Shown here one piece after another: positions 63,520 to 64,000 of a stretch of DNA of 64,000 nt. Where the stretch lies: contig NZ_CP009110.1 of assembly GCF_000739085.1 (NCBI RefSeq), positions 6,076,001-6,140,000 on the forward strand, written 5' to 3'. Numbering within the stretch: the first letter of the stretch is position 1; the number at the start of each line of letters is the position of its first letter. The notes beneath the pieces are model-generated. The model was not told where the DNA came from. It did not search any database and saw nothing but the letters and a program-made list of their open reading frames with translations. The position numbers were made by a program, and so were the translations under genes. Origin of the DNA: Amycolatopsis methanolica 239 (GTDB taxonomy: Bacteria > Actinomycetota > Actinomycetes > Mycobacteriales > Pseudonocardiaceae).

Positions 63520-64000
63520 GTGACGACGGCTTTCGGAAGTGCCCTCAAGGACTGGCGCACCCGGCGGCGCCTGTCCCAGCTCGAACTCGCCCTCCGCGCG
63601 GGCACCACCCAGCGGCACGTCAGCTTCATGGAGAGCGGCCGGTCGGCGCCGGGGCGCGGCATGGTCGTGCGCGTGGCCGAGTCGCTGCAGCTGCCGCTGC
63701 GCGAACGCAACGCGCTGCTGCTCAGCGCCGGGTACGCCCCGACCTACCCGGAGACCGACCTGTCCGATCCGGCGCTGCGGCCGGTGCTCGACGCGCTGGA
63801 GCGGCTCCTCGCCGGGCACGAGCCGTACCCGGCGATCGTGGTGGACCGGTTCAGCGACCTGGTCGCGACCAACAAGGCCGCCGAGGTCCTCACCGAGGGC
63901 GCCGCGCCCGAGCTGCTCGAACCGCCGGTCAACGTGCTGCGCCTGGCCCTGCACCCGCGCGGGATGGCGCCGCGCATCGGGAACTTCGACGACTGGGCGC
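63520..64000 (+). CDS. XRE-family regulator with MmyB-like ligand domain, partial
   Basis: The gene runs off the right edge; about 160 codons are present from GTG 63520. The N-terminal helix-turn-helix covers FGSALKDWRTRRRLSQLELA, LRAGTTQRHVSFMESGRSAP and GRGMVVRVAESLQLPLRERN. A MmyB-like PAS-type domain follows (ALLLSAGYAPTYPETDLSDP, LERLLAGHEPYPAIVVDRFS, NVLRLALHPRGMAPRIGNF). Such regulators bind small lipidic or aromatic ligands and often control an adjacent divergent oxidoreductase. Here the divergent neighbour is a small hypothetical gene. The C-terminus cannot be seen. Confidence 0.9.
   Translation, partial: MTTAFGSALKDWRTRRRLSQLELALRAGTTQRHVSFMESGRSAPGRGMVVRVAESLQLPLRERNALLLSAGYAPTYPETDLSDPALRPVLDALERLLAGHEPYPAIVVDRFSDLVATNKAAEVLTEGAAPELLEPPVNVLRLALHPRGMAPRIGNFDDWA

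Overview
The window is high-GC, densely coded chromosomal DNA from an actinomycete. The protein families (a cvnABCD conservon, an ANTAR regulator, DUF501-FtsB-enolase, Mfd-MazG, an F420-type LLM oxidoreductase, a PASTA lipoprotein) and the codon bias suggest Pseudonocardiaceae, most likely Amycolatopsis or a close relative. That placement is inference from gene content; no marker RNA gene is present.

Layout. 0-8.7 kb: start of a cystathionine beta-synthase-like gene, thiolase, membrane proteins, a two-domain fatty acyl-CoA reductase, a DivIVA-like coiled-coil protein and an amidase. 9.3-13.2 kb: a complete four-gene conservon. 13.2-18.6 kb: a signal peptidase remnant, cell-wall and sugar-active enzymes and a GAF/ANTAR regulator. 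18.7-21.7 kb: a pseudogene graveyard (lipase, DUF4011 helicase, lipoprotein, GyrA-like fragments). 21.7-33.8 kb: a B12-dependent diol/glycerol dehydratase regulon with reactivases, a glycerol facilitator, a GAF-type regulator, aldehyde dehydrogenase and propionyl-CoA synthetase. 34-35.5 kb: small hypotheticals and a lysyl-oxidase-like protein.

35.6-40.0 kb: a 4.3-kb integrative element in a tRNA gene, bounded by 41-bp direct repeats. It carries a toxin-antitoxin-like pair, two excisionase-like HTH genes, a phage-type Ead-like gene, an unrecognised repeat-containing membrane protein, two very large hairpins and an N-terminally truncated tyrosine integrase. 40-64 kb: core genome, with NDH-2, uracil-DNA glycosylase, S10 and S8 peptidases, Ppx, a transglycosylase, DUF501-FtsB-Eno, the iron-regulated efeUOB operon behind an IdeR-like box, mazG, a SurA-like lipoprotein, mfd and an LLM oxidoreductase. 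An XRE regulator runs off the right edge.

The most coherent system is the dehydratase regulon. Diol enters through the facilitator, is dehydrated to an aldehyde, oxidised to the acid and activated to the CoA ester, with no microcompartment shell gene nearby. Tandem TGCAACG half-sites with an 11-nt period occur at all three promoter regions of this cluster and look like the operator of its GAF/winged-helix regulator. The least explained material is the repeat protein and the nested hairpins inside the integrative element.
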